From: Streptomyces sp. NBC_01317
Lineage (GTDB): Bacteria; Actinomycetota; Actinomycetes; Streptomycetales; Streptomycetaceae
Length of the DNA: 64,000 nucleotides
Assembly (NCBI RefSeq): GCF_035961655.1
Contig: NZ_CP108393.1
Location: 5,255,001 to 5,319,000 of the forward strand
Direction of reading: 5' to 3'
The notes beneath the pieces are model-generated. The model ran no database searches and was not told the DNA's origin. It saw nothing but the letters and a program-made list of their open reading frames with translations. Made by a program: the position numbers and the translations under genes. This document shows positions 1-12,095 of the stretch, piece by piece; within the stretch, counting starts at the first letter, position 1, and every line of letters starts with the position of its first letter.

Positions 1-2190
<2,190 letters not shown>

Positions 2191-2270
2191 TCAGTTGCTC
2201 GCGTCCACTGTGTTAGTTCTGAAGTAACGAAGAGCCGTGTTGTCATCCAGCTTTTCGATGTCTTCATAGT

Positions 2271-2389
2271 GTTTCGGTGGTCATTGCGTGAGGGAAACGC
2301 CCGGTTACATTCCGAACCCGGAAGCTAAGCCTCGTAGCGCCGATGGTACTGCAGGGGGGACCCTGTGGGAGAGTAGGACGCCGCCGAAC
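2271..2389 (+). rRNA. rrf: 5S ribosomal RNA
   Basis: About 119 nt starting at GTTTCGGTGGTCATTGCG and ending at GACGCCGCCGAAC, so the two ends pair as the 5S helix I. The internal CCGAACCCGGAAGCTAAG block is the conserved loop B/helix III region of actinobacterial 5S rRNA. It follows the 23S gene in the usual 16S-23S-5S order, and two terminator hairpins follow it. The ends may be off by one or two bases. Confidence 0.95.
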
Positions 2390-2400
2390 AATCTTTGATC

Positions 2401-2440
2401 GCAAGAGTGCCCTGTACCTTCTGGTACAGGGCACTCTTGC
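2401..2440 (+). terminator. Perfect 18-bp hairpin ending the rRNA operon
   Basis: Positions 2401-2418 and 2423-2440 are perfect reverse complements around a 4-nt TTCT loop, about 12 nt after the 5S gene. There is no long T tract, which is common for Streptomyces terminators. It is the first of two hairpins in tandem. Confidence 0.8.
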
Positions 2441-2478
2441 GTTCAGGACCAATCCGCGTCAGCGGCTCGAAGGAAAGA

Positions 2479-2507
2479 GAAAGGCCCCGGCATCGTCGGG
2501 GCCTTTC
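2479..2507 (+). terminator. Second, backup hairpin between rRNA operon and convergent DUF58 gene
   Basis: GAAAGGCCCCG (2479-2489) pairs with CGGGGCCTTTC (2497-2507) around a 7-nt loop. The A-rich left flank and T-containing right flank would allow it to work in both directions, and it sits just beyond the 3' end of the minus-strand DUF58 gene (2530). Confidence 0.75.
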
Positions 2508-2529
2508 TTGCGTTCGAGGGGATAGCGCC

Positions 2530-3840
2530 TCAGAGGCGGCCAGCGGCCTTGAGTGCCAGGTAGGCGTCCGCCAGCGCGGGAGCGAGTTTGTCGGGTGTCG
2601 CATCCACGACCGTGACCCCGTGGCGCTGGAGCTGTTCCGCCGTGCGGCGGCGCTGGGCCTGCGACTGGGCGCCGGCGGCAGCTTCGTACACCGCGTCCAC
2701 TGTGCCCCTTCCGGCGCTCATCTTCTCGATGTACGGGTCGGAGACCGAGGCCACGAGCACGGTGTGCCGTTGGCTGAGCTGCGGGAGGACGGGGAGCAGG
2801 CCCTCTTCGATCGGGGTCGCGTCGAGACTTGTCAGCAGCACGATCAGGGAGCGGCGTGGGGCGCTCTTCGATATCGCCGAACTGAGGCCGCGGGCGTCCG
2901 TCTCCACCAGCTCCGGTTCGAGCGGGGCGAGGGCGTTCACGAGGGAGGGCAGAAGATCGCCCGCAGCCCTGCCCTGGACCTGGGCGCGGATGCGGCGGTC
3001 GTACGCCAGGAGGTCCACCCGGTCCCCGGCGCGGGCGGCCAGTGCGCCCAGGAGCAGGGTGGCGTCCATGGCGGCGTCCAGGCGCGGGACGTCGCCCACC
3101 CGGCCGGCCGAGGTGCGGCCGGTGTCGAGGACGATGAGGATGTGCCGGTCCCGCTCGGGGCGCCAGGTGCGTACCGCGACCGCTGACTGGCGTGCGGTCG
3201 CCCGCCAGTCGATGGAGCGGGTGTCGTCCCCCGGCACGTAGTCGCGGAGGCTGTCGAACTCGGTGCCCTGGCCTCGGATCAGGACGCTGGTCCTGCCGTC
3301 GAGTTCGCGCAGCCGCGCCAGCCGGGAGGGCAGGTGCTTGCGGCTGGTGAAGGGCGGCAGGACGCGGAGCGCCCAGGGGACCTCGTGGTTGCTCTGGCGG
3401 GCCGCCAGGCCCATCGGACCGAGCGAGCGTACGGTGACGCGCTCGGCGTGCCGGTCGCCGCGGCGGGTGGGGCGGAGGAAGGTGGTGAGGCGGCGGCGTT
3501 CGCCGGCGGGGACCGTCAACTCGTGCCGGGACGCGGCCTGTTCGTCGCCGGTCGGCCAGCTGCTGGGCGGCCAGGCGTCACGGAGGTGGGCGCGCAGGCG
3601 CCGGGTTGAGCGGTTGGTGACGGTCAGCTGGACTTCCGCGCTCTCGCCGAGTCGAACTGAAGTGTCACCACTTCGGGTGAATTGGAGCGATCTCACTGGC
3701 GCCGCGAGGGCGTAGTCGCACAGAATTGCGAGTGAGAGAGGCGCGTTGACGGCGAGGATCCCCGCCCAGCTGGGGGCGAGGATCCCGACGGGCAGCGTGC
3801 CCAGGGCGGCGAGGAGCGCTGTTCGTCCGGTGAGGGCCAC
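2530..3840 (-). CDS. DUF58 domain-containing membrane protein
   Basis: 436 aa. Residues about 7-48 are hydrophobic and give one or two membrane segments near the N-terminus; the rest is predicted soluble. The DUF58 signature is clear at GTEFDSLRDYVPGDDTRSID followed by WRATAR. It is followed by a von Willebrand A-like fold starting HILIVLDTGRTSAG, in which the metal site DxSxS is degenerate (DTGRT). DUF58 proteins are nearly always encoded beside MoxR ATPases, which are thought to act as their chaperones or remodelers, though the substrate is unknown. It is the last gene of a five-gene minus-strand operon, 11 nt after the MoxR stop, and converges on the rRNA operon. Confidence 0.88.
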   Translation of the reverse strand: MALTGRTALLAALGTLPVGILAPSWAGILAVNAPLSLAILCDYALAAPVRSLQFTRSGDTSVRLGESAEVQLTVTNRSTRRLRAHLRDAWPPSSWPTGDEQAASRHELTVPAGERRRLTTFLRPTRRGDRHAERVTVRSLGPMGLAARQSNHEVPWALRVLPPFTSRKHLPSRLARLRELDGRTSVLIRGQGTEFDSLRDYVPGDDTRSIDWRATARQSAVAVRTWRPERDRHILIVLDTGRTSAGRVGDVPRLDAAMDATLLLGALAARAGDRVDLLAYDRRIRAQVQGRAAGDLLPSLVNALAPLEPELVETDARGLSSAISKSAPRRSLIVLLTSLDATPIEEGLLPVLPQLSQRHTVLVASVSDPYIEKMSAGRGTVDAVYEAAAGAQSQAQRRRTAEQLQRHGVTVVDATPDKLAPALADAYLALKAAGRL

Positions 3841-3851
3841 GGGTCATCGCC

Positions 3852-4852
<1,001 letters not shown>

Positions 4853-4856
<4 letters not shown>

Positions 4857-6058
4857 GAGGTACGTACCTCTCTTTCGAGGGCGTCGAGTTGGTCCGCCAG
4901 GCGGATGAGGGCGCTGTCGTCGGCCGGGGCCGGCCCGAAGAGCAGCGTGTGCGGGTCCAGTGCGGTGTCCGGGAGCCGGACGGAGACCGCGGGAAGCAGG
5001 ATCTCGGGAAGGTGGGCTCTGCCGGGGGCCACGCCGAGGAGGGGCGCGAGGCGGTCGCGGGACGCGGCGCGCAGGACCGAGGCCGCGTGGTCCCGGGCGT
5101 TCGCCTTGCGGTAGAGGCGGGCGCGGCCCTCGGTGGACTCCGAGGCGCGGATGGCGACGGGGAGTCGTTCGGCGACGAGCGGGCCGAGCCTGCGGCCGCG
5201 CCATACGGCGGCGAGCAGTGCGGCGAGGAAGAGCTGGAAGGCACCCCAGAGCCAGCCGGAGGGGATCAGGTCGAGGAAGCCGCTCTCACCGCCGGCCGCG
5301 CGGTCGGTGCCGGGGTCCTCGGAAGAAGTGGGATCACTGAGCGAAGGGAGGTACCAGACGAGATGAGGCCGGGAGCCGAGGAGTTGAAGGGCCAGCGACG
5401 CGTTGCCCTGCTGGTCCAGGCGCTCGTTGTAGAGGAGGTCGGGAGAGCCGAGCAGGACGGTGTCGCCGTCGTTCCGGTCGGCCAGGACGAGCAGGGTCGG
5501 CGCCCCGTCGACCGGGTAACAGGCCTCGGCGCCGGGCGAGTCGGTGCTGTAGCGCTCGCCGCCGATGTCGACCGTGCCGGCCCGCAGGGCGGCCGGCAGG
5601 GAGCAGTCGGGTGCGCGGGCGGTGACCTCGGCGGGGGTGTGCGTGCGGACGCCGGGGGCGAGTGCGTCGACGGAGTAGGGGCCGGCGCCGAGCAGGACCG
5701 TGCGGCCGCCGGAGGACGTCGTCGCGGCGTTCAGGATCTCCTGCTGATAGGGGGTCAGCAGTTCGGGGGCGGTGACCAGGAGTGTGGTGTCGGGGCGGGC
5801 GGCGGCGGTGGCTTCGTCGAGTGTGGTGACGACGTCGGTGGAGACTCCGCCGTTCTTGAGGAGTTCGGCCACGGCCCGGCTGCCGAGGGCGTCGGCGGAG
5901 CGTGGGTCGAGGCGGCCGTGCTGGTCGCCGGAGCGGAGGGCCGCCATGGCCGTTCCCGCCGTCAGGACGATGACCAGGGCGAGCAGGAGCCCTCGCCCGC
6001 GTGTCCAGATCTGGCGGGGGGTGAGGGACAGGGAGGTGGGGCTGGTGGTGAGGGTCAT
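4853..6058 (-). CDS. DUF4350 domain-containing membrane protein
   Basis: 401 aa, starting at the ATG at 6058 that overlaps the TGA of the DUF4129 gene (ATGA); the open frame runs further upstream but without a better start. One hydrophobic segment lies at about 21-42 and a second at about 258-278. The segment between them would be exposed outside the cell and carries the DUF4350 body (RSADALGSRAVAELLKNGGV, TTLLVTAPELLTP, VLLGSPDLLYNE), which resembles the ThuA/GATase-like fold of that family. The C-terminal 120 residues would be cytoplasmic. No catalytic residues can be assigned. It is translationally coupled on both sides, which argues that it acts in one complex with the DUF4129, MoxR and DUF58 products. 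Confidence 0.85.
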
Positions 6059-6744
6059 GTGGCCGTTCCCCCGGCGGCGTTGCTCAGCTGCGGCTTGGCC
6101 TGTTCCAGGTCGAGGTCGAGTCCCTGGATGCGCAGGTATGCCTGCTGGTCCGTGGTGCGGCCGCCGTATGTGACGTCGTCGAACTCCCGGGCGGCGGCGC
6201 GCAGTCGGTCCGCGTGGGCGGGGAGGGGGCGCCCTGCCTCGGTGGCGGCCTCGTCGGCGGTGCGGCCCGGGCGGGGGTCGAGCAGGGTCCGTTCCTCCAG
6301 GGAGCGGACGATGGCGCGCATCCGCTCCTGGACGGCTTGGTTCCAGCGTCCCGCGGCGGCGTGTGTGTCGGCGGCGGTGCGGTGTTCCGCGGCGCTGCGG
6401 GGCCGGTCGTCGAAGAGCGAGCCGGGCCTGGCGGGGGTGCGGTGGGGGGTGCCCAGCCGCCACCAGAGCGCGGCCACCAGGGCCGTGACGGCCAGCAGGA
6501 TGACGACGAGGCCGAGCACGCCGCCGGGGGCCGCGCCGGAGACGGAGGAGAGGAGGTCGCCGACCCAGTCCCAGAAGCGGTTCATCGCGCGCTGGAGCAG
6601 GTTCGGGTCGTTCTCGTGGTACATCGGTTTGGACAGTTCCCGCTCCGCGGCCTCGCGGGCGGGCAGGCGGGACGGGTCCACCGGGCCGTCCGCCGCCGTG
6701 CCGAGTGCCGCGCGTGCTGGTGCCGGGCCCCCCGTGATGGACAC
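6055..6744 (-). CDS. DUF4129 domain-containing membrane protein
   Basis: 229 aa from a GTG at 6744, four bases after the upstream stop, with GGGAG ahead of it. A single strong membrane segment lies at about 73-93 (VLGLVVILLAVTALVAALWW), followed by the DUF4129 C-terminal domain with the conserved pattern RTADEAATEAG ... FDDVTYGGRTT. In other bacteria this domain often sits at the end of transglutaminase-like proteins encoded beside MoxR and DUF58; here it is a stand-alone protein. The function is unknown. The position points to a membrane-anchored adaptor in the MoxR/DUF58 module. Confidence 0.87.
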   Translation of the reverse strand: MSITGGPAPARAALGTAADGPVDPSRLPAREAAERELSKPMYHENDPNLLQRAMNRFWDWVGDLLSSVSGAAPGGVLGLVVILLAVTALVAALWWRLGTPHRTPARPGSLFDDRPRSAAEHRTAADTHAAAGRWNQAVQERMRAIVRSLEERTLLDPRPGRTADEAATEAGRPLPAHADRLRAAAREFDDVTYGGRTTDQQAYLRIQGLDLDLEQAKPQLSNAAGGTAT

Positions 6745-6748
6745 CCCG

Positions 6749-8005
6749 TCAGCTCCCGGGGGTCTCGGTACCCGGTGCGGCGGTGCCGTTGCCCGTCAGG
6801 CCGACGGCGCGCGCCAGTTCGAGGTCGAGGGCTTCGCGGCGGATGCGCTGGTCGACGTAGAGGAGCACGGTCACCCCCGCGGAGATCGGGTAGGTGATCG
6901 AGGAGGAGATGACCGCGCCGACGCCGGTGATGACCAGGTAGGTCCAGCCGTACTCGGGGGTGGAGCCGGAGACCAGGCCGTCGATGCCGGAGCCGTCCGC
7001 GGCCAAGGCGATGATCGCGAACGGAATGGAGACGATCATCGCGACGAGGAAGGTCAGCAGCAGGGTCAGCGACTGGATGCCGAAGATCCGCCACCAGGAG
7101 CCCTTGACGAGCTTGGCGGAGCGGCGCAACGAGGCCGCGATGCCTTGGCGTTCGAGCATCAGGGCCGGGGAAGCCAGGGCGTAGCGGACCATCAGCCACG
7201 AGATGACGACCAGCGCGACCAGTCCGCCCAGGATGGCGAGGAGGATGCCGGCGGTGGAGCCCACCAGGATGCCGGGGGTCACGCCGACGCCCATGATCAC
7301 GACGGCTGCCAGGGGCAACAGCACGGTCAGTCCGAGCAGTTGCAGGAGCCGGGGGCGGGCCTCCTGCCACGCTTCGGAGAGGGTGACGGGGCGTCCGAGG
7401 ATGGAGCGGCTGACGACCATCGTCAGGATGGCGGTGGTGAAGAGGGTGCCCAGCAGGGTGATGACCGTCGTGGGGGCCAGCGAGAACAGGCTGTCCCGGA
7501 CGGAGTCGCCGGCCTGGCGGAGTGCCTCGGAGGGGGTCGCCTCCGGGTCGACCTGCTGAGGGTCGGGGACCAGGTAGCGGACGACGAGTATGTCGCAGAT
7601 CTGGGTGACGACGGCGACGGCGAGGGTGAAGCCCAGCACCGTGCGCCAGTGGGCGCGCAGGGTGGACACCGCGCCGTCGAGGATCTCGCCGACACCGAGC
7701 GGGCGCAGCGGGATCACGCCGGGCTTGGCCGCGGGCGGGCGGCCCCACGCGGGGCCCGGGCCGCCGCCCTGGCCGGGCGCGCCCCAGCCGGGACCCCAGC
7801 CGGGGGTCGGGCGGGGCGCGGCGGGTCCGGGCTGGCCGGGGGGCTGCGCGCTGGGCGGGGACCACTGGCCGGCGGGCGGCTGGGTCTTGGACCACTTGGA
7901 GGAAGTACCGGTGTCGTCGGCGGGCTCGGCCGGCCGCGGAACGGAAGCGTCCTGGCCGTCGGACGGGGCGGATCCGGGCGAGGCCCAGCCCGGAGTGTCG
8001 TTCAC
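6749..8005 (-). CDS. Multi-pass membrane protein, GDPD-membrane-domain/DUF7847-like
   Basis: 418 aa from a GTG at 8005 preceded by GAGGTGG at good spacing; a longer in-frame extension to 8221 would run into the mtnA promoter and looks spurious. Residues 1-90 are rich in Pro, Gly and Trp and are probably disordered and cytoplasmic. The segment PLRPLGVGEILDGAVSTLRA at about 97-116 is typical of glycerophosphoryl-diester-phosphodiesterase membrane domain proteins. About six membrane segments follow, including ILLAILGGLVALVVISWLMV. No phosphodiesterase catalytic domain is present. It is the first gene of the DUF4129-DUF4350-MoxR-DUF58 operon and is divergent from mtnA, so the operon promoter should lie in 8006-8199. 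Confidence 0.82.
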   Translation of the reverse strand: MNDTPGWASPGSAPSDGQDASVPRPAEPADDTGTSSKWSKTQPPAGQWSPPSAQPPGQPGPAAPRPTPGWGPGWGAPGQGGGPGPAWGRPPAAKPGVIPLRPLGVGEILDGAVSTLRAHWRTVLGFTLAVAVVTQICDILVVRYLVPDPQQVDPEATPSEALRQAGDSVRDSLFSLAPTTVITLLGTLFTTAILTMVVSRSILGRPVTLSEAWQEARPRLLQLLGLTVLLPLAAVVIMGVGVTPGILVGSTAGILLAILGGLVALVVISWLMVRYALASPALMLERQGIAASLRRSAKLVKGSWWRIFGIQSLTLLLTFLVAMIVSIPFAIIALAADGSGIDGLVSGSTPEYGWTYLVITGVGAVISSSITYPISAGVTVLLYVDQRIRREALDLELARAVGLTGNGTAAPGTETPGS

Positions 8006-8199
8006 GGTCGTCCACCTCGTGGCTTGGTTGTGGGGCCGGCTCGGCGAGTCGGCGGTTCGAAGGTGCCTGTCCGCGGTACGGGACGGCGGGCTGCCAGCCA
8101 TCGTGCCACGCGTTGCCCGTTGGTGGACCTGGGGTTGTATCTCCTTCTCACCTCGATTCCTGCCTTCATTGTGGGTGGTGTAGCGGGCAGACTGGGCGG

Positions 8200-9348
8200 A
8201 TGGCTGATCAGTACGTACCAACCCCGGCCGGCCCGGAGCCGTCCATGCTTCCGTCGATCCGCTGGGACGAGCCGCCGGAGGGCCCGGTACTGGTCCTCCT
8301 CGACCAGACGAGACTTCCGGTGGAGGAGGCCGAGCTGGTCTGCACGGACGTGCCCGCGTTGGTGCGTGCGATCCGGACGCTGGCGGTGCGCGGGGCGCCG
8401 CTCCTGGGGATCGCGGGTGCCTACGGCGTGGCGCTGGCCGCCGTGCGGGGTTTCGACGTGGAGGACGCGGCGGAGATCCTGGCGCAGGCGCGGCCCACCG
8501 CGGTGAACCTCGGGTACGGGGTGCGGCGGGCCCGGGACGCGTACCGGGCGGCGGCCGACGGGGGCGCCGGTCTGGAGCAGGCGGCCGCGGCGGCGCTCGC
8601 CGAGGCCAGGCTGCTGCACCGGGAGGATGCCGAGGCCAGCGCGCGGATGGCGCGGTTTGGGCTTACGCTCCTCGATGAGTTGCTGCCAGGTGGCAATCAC
8701 CGGATCCTGACCCACTGCAACACCGGGGCGCTCGTCTCGGGCGGGGAGGGCACCGCGTTCGCCGTGGCGCTGTCGGCTCACCGGGCCGGCCGGTTGCGGC
8801 GGCTGTGGGTGGACGAGACTCGTCCGCTGTTGCAGGGTTCCCGGCTGACGGCGTACGAGGCGGCGCGCAGCGGGATGGCGTACACCTTGCTGACGGACAA
8901 CGCCGCTGGTTCGCTCTTCGCCGCGGGTGAGGTCGACGCCGTCCTCATCGGTGCGGACCGGATCGCGGCCGACGGTTCGGTGGCGAACAAGATCGGGAGC
9001 TATCCGCTCGCGGTGCTGGCGGCATATCACCATGTGCCGTTTGTCGTGGTCGCCCCGACCACGACGATCGACCTCGGCACCCCGGACGGGGCGTCGATCG
9101 AGGTGGAGCAGCGACCGGGGCAGGAAGTGACGGAGCTCACGGCGCCGCAGACTGCGGTGGCGGGAGTGGAGGCGGGAAGTGGGATGCCGGTGGCGCCGCT
9201 GGGAACGCAGGCGTACAACCCGGCGTTCGACATCACGCCCCCTGAACTGGTGACGGCGATCGTCACCGAATACGGCGCGCTGTCCCCGGTGACCGGGGAC
9301 GGAATCGCGGAGCTGTGTGCCAGGTCACGCCGGGTAACGATTAGATAA
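8200..9348 (+). CDS. mtnA: S-methyl-5-thioribose-1-phosphate isomerase
   Basis: 382 aa from the ATG at 8200. It converts methylthioribose-1-phosphate to methylthioribulose-1-phosphate in methionine salvage. The two family catalytic residues are visible: Cys173 in ILTHCNTGALVSGG and Asp253 in GADRIAADGSVANKIG. The aldose-isomerase fold markers AVRGAPLLGIAGAYG and PVAPLGTQAYNPAFDITPPEL are intact. The related eIF2B-like proteins lack this Cys/Asp pair, so the assignment is firm. None of the other salvage genes lies in this window. The gene ends 16 bp before mtrA, and a candidate MtrA binding site lies inside its last codons. Confidence 0.95.
   Translation: MADQYVPTPAGPEPSMLPSIRWDEPPEGPVLVLLDQTRLPVEEAELVCTDVPALVRAIRTLAVRGAPLLGIAGAYGVALAAVRGFDVEDAAEILAQARPTAVNLGYGVRRARDAYRAAADGGAGLEQAAAAALAEARLLHREDAEASARMARFGLTLLDELLPGGNHRILTHCNTGALVSGGEGTAFAVALSAHRAGRLRRLWVDETRPLLQGSRLTAYEAARSGMAYTLLTDNAAGSLFAAGEVDAVLIGADRIAADGSVANKIGSYPLAVLAAYHHVPFVVVAPTTTIDLGTPDGASIEVEQRPGQEVTELTAPQTAVAGVEAGSGMPVAPLGTQAYNPAFDITPPELVTAIVTEYGALSPVTGDGIAELCARSRRVTIR
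9324..9338 (+). promoter_or_regulatory. Candidate MtrA box (GTCAC-N5-GTAAC) upstream of mtrA
   Basis: Two direct repeats GTCAC and GTAAC are spaced 10 bp apart start to start. This is the arrangement known for MtrA-family sites and also for the related GlnR half-sites. It lies 27 bp before the mtrA ATG, within the final codons of mtnA, and just before a possible -10 element (TAGATA at 9342-9347). That geometry would suit autoregulation. The site is inferred from sequence pattern only. Confidence 0.5.
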
Positions 9349-9364
9349 ATGGGATGATGTCGAT

Positions 9365-10042
9365 ATGAAGGGACGCGTCCTTGTCGTCGATGACGACACC
9401 GCACTGGCCGAGATGCTCGGGATTGTGCTGCGTGGTGAAGGGTTCGAACCGTCGTTCGTAGCGGACGGTGACAAGGCGCTGGCCGCCTTCCGTGAGGCCA
9501 AGCCGGATCTGGTGCTGCTGGATCTCATGCTGCCCGGCCGGGACGGTATCGAGGTGTGCCGGCTGATCAGGGCCGAGTCCGGGGTGCCGATCGTGATGCT
9601 CACCGCCAAGAGCGACACGGTCGACGTGGTGGTCGGGCTGGAGTCGGGGGCCGACGACTACATCGTCAAGCCGTTCAAGCCCAAGGAGCTGGTGGCCCGT
9701 ATCAGGGCGCGGCTGCGGCGCTCCGAGGAGCCCGCGCCGGAGCAGCTGACCATCGGCGATCTGGTGATCGACGTGGCGGGTCACTCGGTGAAGCGGGAGG
9801 GGCAGTCGATCGCCCTGACGCCGCTCGAGTTCGATCTGCTGGTCGCGCTGGCTCGTAAGCCGTGGCAGGTGTTCACGCGTGAGGTGCTCCTGGAGCAGGT
9901 GTGGGGATACCGGCACGCGGCCGACACCCGGCTGGTGAACGTGCATGTCCAGCGGTTGCGCTCCAAGGTCGAGAAGGACCCGGAGCGCCCGGAGATCGTG
10001 GTGACCGTCCGAGGCGTCGGTTACAAGGCAGGACCGAGCTGA
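9365..10042 (+). CDS. mtrA: MtrA, OmpR-family response regulator
   Basis: 225 aa. The receiver domain (1-120) has the acidic pocket Asp9-Asp10-Asp11, the phosphorylated Asp53 in LVLLDLMLPG, Thr80 and Lys102 in YIVKPF. The C-terminal winged helix (about 130-225) contains LTPLEFDLLVALARKPWQVF and ends VVTVRGVGYKAG. Its partner is MtrB, which starts one base after the mtrA stop. MtrA is a conserved actinobacterial regulator that links the cell cycle, wall homeostasis and, in Streptomyces, development and antibiotic production. The Shine-Dalgarno before the ATG is weak. A candidate MtrA site upstream suggests self-control. Confidence 0.97.
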   Translation: MKGRVLVVDDDTALAEMLGIVLRGEGFEPSFVADGDKALAAFREAKPDLVLLDLMLPGRDGIEVCRLIRAESGVPIVMLTAKSDTVDVVVGLESGADDYIVKPFKPKELVARIRARLRRSEEPAPEQLTIGDLVIDVAGHSVKREGQSIALTPLEFDLLVALARKPWQVFTREVLLEQVWGYRHAADTRLVNVHVQRLRSKVEKDPERPEIVVTVRGVGYKAGPS

Positions 10043-10043
10043 C

Positions 10044-12095
10044 ATGACCGGCGGCAGCGCTGCTCCGAAGCCCGGGGAGCCGGGAGTCCGTGCGGGGCGG
10101 GCTGCCGGGCCCGGGCGTGCGTTCGCGCGCTTCGGGCGGCTGTTCCGGGACGGCAGGCTGCTCCAGGACGGCTCGCCGGGCGGGCCTGTGCTGCGGTTGC
10201 TGGTGCGGTGGGTGCGGCGTCCGCTGCTGCCCGCCGTACGGCTCTGGCGGCGCAACATCCAGCTGCGGGTGGTCGCGGCCACCCTGCTGATGTCGCTCGG
10301 CGTGGTGCTGCTGCTCGGGTTCGTGGTCATCGGGCAGATGCGCAACGGTCTGCTCGAAGCCAAGGAGAAGGCGGCGCAGAGCCAGGCCGCCGGTGGTTTC
10401 ACGGTGGCCAAGGAGATCGCCGACGCTCCGTCGGCGCCCGGCAAGCAGGGTACCGACGGTTCCGGCGGTGTCCAGGGGAAGAACTCGGTGAACTGGCGGA
10501 CCGAACTGGTCGAGCAGCTGGCCAGTGGCGGTCCCGGTGCGTTCAACGTGGTGGCGCTGAGCGCCGACTCGCAGGACGACGCGGTGTCCACCAGCCGTGC
10601 GCCCCGCGCGTCGAACGGGGTGGACTTCACCAGCATCCCCGCGGATCTGCGCGACGAGGTGGCCAGGGGCACGGAGCCCTTCCAGGTCTACGCGCAGATC
10701 CGGTACACGGACGCCACGGAGGCGCGGGCGCCGGAGCCGGGGCTGGTGATCGGCAAGCGGCTGAACGACCCCGACGGCAAGGCGTACGAGCTGTACTACC
10801 TCTTCCCGCTGACGCAGGAGGAGCAGTCGCTGAACCTGGTCAAGGGCACGCTCGCCACCGCGGGACTTTTTGTGATCGTGCTGCTCGGGGCCATCGCCTG
10901 GCTGGTGGTGCGCCAGGTGGTCACGCCGGTGCGGATGGCCGCGGGGATCGCCGAGCGGCTCTCCACGGGCCGGCTCCAGGAGCGGATGAAGGTCACCGGC
11001 GAGGACGACATCGCCCGGCTCGGTGAGGCCTTCAACAAGATGGCGCAGAACCTCCAGCTCAAGATCCAGCAGTTGGAGGAGCTCTCCCGCATGCAGCGGC
11101 GTTTTGTCTCCGACGTGTCGCACGAGCTGCGTACGCCGCTGACGACCGTACGGATGGCCGCCGATGTCATCCACGACGCGCGCGCCGACTTCGATCCGGT
11201 GACGGCCCGCTCGGCGGAGCTGCTCGGGGACCAGCTGGACCGCTTCGAGTCGCTGCTCTCGGACCTGCTGGAGATCAGCCGCTTCGACGCGGGGGCCGCC
11301 GCGCTGGAGGCGGAGCCGATAGACCTGCGGGAGGTCGTGCGCCGGGTCATCGGCGGGGCGGCGCCGCTGGCCGAGCACAAGGGCAGCCGGATCCGGGTGC
11401 TCGGGGACGGGCAGCCCGTGGTGGCCGAGGCCGATGCCCGGCGCGTCGAGCGGGTGCTGCGGAATCTGCTGGTCAACGCGGTCGAGCACGGCGAGGGCAA
11501 GGACGTGATCGTGCGGATGGCGGTGGCCGGCGGTGCCGTCGCGGTCGCGGTGCGCGACTACGGGGTGGGGCTCAAGCCCGGCGAGGCGACGCGGGTGTTC
11601 AACCGTTTCTGGCGGGCCGACCCGGCCCGTGCCCGGACCACCGGCGGCACTGGGCTCGGGCTGTCGATCGCCGTCGAGGACGCGCGGCTTCACGGCGGCT
11701 GGTTGCAGGCCTGGGGCGAGCCGGGCGGCGGGTCGCAGTTCCGGCTCACGCTGCCCCGTACGGCGGACGAGTCGCTGCGCGGCTCGCCGATACCGCTGGA
11801 ACCCGAGGATTCGCGGCGCAACCGCGAGCGGGCCGCCGCCGAGCAGCGCACCGAACAGGCGCAGCGGCTGATGAGCGTGCCGTCGCAGCCGCGCGGGGAC
11901 CGCTCCGCGCTGCCCGTACCGCCCCATCTGGCGGCGCCGCCTCCCACCGGGGCGGCGGTCGATCCGACGGCCCTGCCGGGCAGCGGCGCCCGGGTGGTGG
12001 CGCGGCCGGCGGGCGAGCGCCCCGCCGACGGAGCCGGCGACGGCGATGATCCACTGCACAAGGCTTCGGAGCGGGAGGACACACGTGGGCGCTGA
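10044..12095 (+). CDS. mtrB: MtrB, membrane sensor histidine kinase
   Basis: 683 aa. The N-terminal about 65 residues are basic and cytoplasmic. Membrane segments lie at about 76-98 (VVAATLLMSLGVVLLLGFVV) and about 272-292, flanking an extracytoplasmic sensor region of about 170 residues. A HAMP domain follows, then the HisKA motif FVSDVSHELRTPL with the phosphorylated His360. The ATP-binding domain shows the N box LRNLLVNAVEHGEG, the G1 box DYGVGL and the G2 box TGGTGLGLS. The last about 110 residues are Pro/Arg-rich and lie beyond the kinase core. It signals to MtrA, and its gene overlaps the lpqB start by 11 bp, so the three genes form one operon. Confidence 0.96.
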   Translation: MTGGSAAPKPGEPGVRAGRAAGPGRAFARFGRLFRDGRLLQDGSPGGPVLRLLVRWVRRPLLPAVRLWRRNIQLRVVAATLLMSLGVVLLLGFVVIGQMRNGLLEAKEKAAQSQAAGGFTVAKEIADAPSAPGKQGTDGSGGVQGKNSVNWRTELVEQLASGGPGAFNVVALSADSQDDAVSTSRAPRASNGVDFTSIPADLRDEVARGTEPFQVYAQIRYTDATEARAPEPGLVIGKRLNDPDGKAYELYYLFPLTQEEQSLNLVKGTLATAGLFVIVLLGAIAWLVVRQVVTPVRMAAGIAERLSTGRLQERMKVTGEDDIARLGEAFNKMAQNLQLKIQQLEELSRMQRRFVSDVSHELRTPLTTVRMAADVIHDARADFDPVTARSAELLGDQLDRFESLLSDLLEISRFDAGAAALEAEPIDLREVVRRVIGGAAPLAEHKGSRIRVLGDGQPVVAEADARRVERVLRNLLVNAVEHGEGKDVIVRMAVAGGAVAVAVRDYGVGLKPGEATRVFNRFWRADPARARTTGGTGLGLSIAVEDARLHGGWLQAWGEPGGGSQFRLTLPRTADESLRGSPIPLEPEDSRRNRERAAAEQRTEQAQRLMSVPSQPRGDRSALPVPPHLAAPPPTGAAVDPTALPGSGARVVARPAGERPADGAGDGDDPLHKASEREDTRGR

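Noticed and set aside
4889-8506. A 1205-codon plus-strand open frame across the MoxR operon and into mtnA
   Set aside because: The product is an Arg/Gly/Glu-rich shadow, and the minus strand carries four well-recognised, coupled genes.
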